Part shown: one piece after another, positions 62,923 to 64,000 of the stretch
Numbering within the stretch: the first letter of the stretch is position 1
How the letters are laid out: each line of letters begins with the position of its first letter
Assembly: GCA_977006965.1 (NCBI GenBank)
Contig: OZ345362.1
Location: 2,790,001 to 2,854,000 of the forward strand
DNA from: Phymatolithon calcareum
Lineage: Eukaryota; Rhodophyta; Florideophyceae; Hapalidiales
Direction of reading: 5' to 3'
DNA: 64,000 nt
Made by a program: the position numbers and the translations under genes
The notes under the pieces: generated by a model
Database searches by the model: none
Told to the model about the DNA's origin: nothing
Seen by the model: only the letters and a program-made list of their open reading frames with translations

Positions 62923-64000
62923 TCATTTGTATTCTAACAAATACAACGATTGCCCACATTGCCGACTCTTCTGGACCTCCTTGAATCCCTTCATCAGCGG
63001 TTTGTCTGTGGACGACGAAAGTTCGCTCACATGGCGCATTCCACTGTCAAAATTAAAAGATTCCAACATGTTTGAAGAGTCTCTGTTGAGCCGCGGTAGT
63101 CTCCATAAAGAAGCGATAAGTCTGGCTGCAGAACCAACGATGGAAATGGCGTCTTTGCATTGTACAGAAGGTCTATGTCGAAGGTCGGATCTGAGCTCTT
63201 GTGCATCGCAAGCCTTTCTAAACCCGTGTTCCGCCACAACAGAAAGTGCGTATAGTTCTGTCATTGACATAGAGTACAGAGTCTTCTTACCCATGTCAAA
63301 TAGCCTATTCTGCACGGGAAGGTGACAATCCTGTAGAAATCCAAGCATATAGGCCTCACATGCTTGACGGTACTGGTTGGATGGAAGTAGCTTGAATGCC
63401 ATGTTCACACAGACTCTCAGATGACCAGTTAACAAATGATCCGGTGCTATAAAGCACGATTTGTACGGATCCAAGTATCCGCTTAACACTGGTAACCCAT
63501 CGCACGTAGTTGGAATCCGTGGTCTGGCTGCCCACATGGCCTCACGCAGTGAGTGCAAGGGAAGATCTTTAGATTCCGTATCCGGTTTCATGCCGAGAAG
63601 CCTGCAAGATTCCGCTCCTGCGTTGCAATCACGAACGGCCAAGTGCTGATAGTACCCACGCGCAGAGGAGCTCTTCAAGCCGACGTGTTGCAGTGGGGTG
63701 TATCTACTTCCACACAGACCGCCCGAGCGCCTCACGAATTTACACAAATGACAGCACGCCGTGGCAGTGTGTCCAAGCGTGTCCAAAGCAGCATTTAAAG
63801 CAGGCGTATCACCTATGCAGCCTACGAGATCAAGGAAGATCCTGCGCCGAGTTCCACATGCGTCTATGTCGACAAAACCGTCCGTCATGCCCTCAACTAT
63901 GTCTGCCTGTATGCGTGCAAACACTGATGAGCTCTTGACACCGGGAGGACAAAGTGAGATGATTCGAACAGCATTAGATGTTCCGCGTGCTTCAACTGGC
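62923..64000 (-). CDS. Tnp2/CACTA-like transposase, partial (runs off the window)
   Basis: The frame is open from the window edge to the stop at 62923, at least 358 codons. It contains IISLCPPGVKSSSVFARIQ, then RRIFLDLVGCIGDTPALNAA followed by LDTLGHTATACCHLCKF. The GDTPA-LN segment with a C-x2-C close behind is the pattern seen in the catalytic core of Tnp2 (CACTA/EnSpm) and related large transposases of algae and fungi. Known of the family: these cut-and-paste enzymes leave 2-3 bp target duplications. No ends (CACTA) could be located in the window. The frame has no internal stop, so this element may be relatively young. A KDZ-type assignment is the main alternative. Confidence 0.72.
   Translation of the reverse strand, partial: PVEARGTSNAVRIISLCPPGVKSSSVFARIQADIVEGMTDGFVDIDACGTRRRIFLDLVGCIGDTPALNAALDTLGHTATACCHLCKFVRRSGGLCGSRYTPLQHVGLKSSSARGYYQHLAVRDCNAGAESCRLLGMKPDTESKDLPLHSLREAMWAARPRIPTTCDGLPVLSGYLDPYKSCFIAPDHLLTGHLRVCVNMAFKLLPSNQYRQACEAYMLGFLQDCHLPVQNRLFDMGKKTLYSMSMTELYALSVVAEHGFRKACDAQELRSDLRHRPSVQCKDAISIVGSAARLIASLWRLPRLNRDSSNMLESFNFDSGMRHVSELSSSTDKPLMKGFKEVQKSRQCGQSLYLLEYK

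Noticed and set aside
1-64000. tRNA genes, CRISPR arrays, rRNA
   Set aside because: Scanning for T-arm-like GGTTCGA motifs with pairing arms and for short spaced direct repeats gave nothing convincing.

Overview
The window reads as nuclear DNA of a photosynthetic eukaryote, most likely a florideophyte red alga of the Chondrus type. That assignment is inferred, not proven. The evidence is that protein genes are mostly single open frames without visible introns, there is a plant-style Mei2-like RNA-binding protein, and a YIF1 trafficking protein sits beside bacterial-type translation genes (tsaE with an organellar-looking presequence, a dead rsmH). Long repeat-rich tracts separate small islands of genes. 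There are no operons, rRNA genes, CRISPR arrays or tRNA genes that I could recognise.

Layout. 1-6.0 kb holds a tandem pair of secreted TIMP/netrin-like proteins and a convergent pair of related four-helix membrane proteins. 6.3-21.3 kb is a transposon graveyard: a pogo-type MITE, a Mutator-like (MULE) derivative carrying two further insertions, a GC-rich degenerate repeat, a dead histone H3-like gene, a 4.1-kb long-TIR MULE, a 216-bp tandem repeat, a second small MULE derivative with an intact SWIM zinc-finger ORF, and a decayed hAT-like element. 21.8-23.5 kb is an unknown 561-aa membrane protein. 26.7-30.0 kb is the Mei2-like gene. 30-36 kb is almost empty. 36.1-37.5 kb is YIF1. 39-48.9 kb mixes a live tsaE with broken copies of rsmH, an APH-fold kinase and an OCRL-type inositol 5-phosphatase, plus fold-back repeats. 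49-51.5 kb holds a TTAA-flanked element, perfect palindromes and degenerate tandem repeats. 51.6-59.2 kb is a complete copia LTR retrotransposon (two 310-bp LTRs, 5-bp target duplication) with an extra zinc-finger ORF upstream of gag and a MITE inside it. 59.7-64 kb contains an unknown gene split by a pogo-type element and the start of a Tnp2/CACTA-like transposase running off the window.

Two themes stand out. First, many mobile elements can be delimited to the base by terminal repeats and target-site duplications, so their order of insertion can be read. Second, four recognisable cellular genes and the copia polyprotein are interrupted by in-frame stops that nearly all could come from a single C-to-T change (CAG, CAA or CGA to a stop). 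In the histone-like gene the conserved family residues support exactly that change at two sites. I see no evidence for stop-codon reassignment, because TAG ends the intact YIF1 and Mei2-like genes at natural positions.
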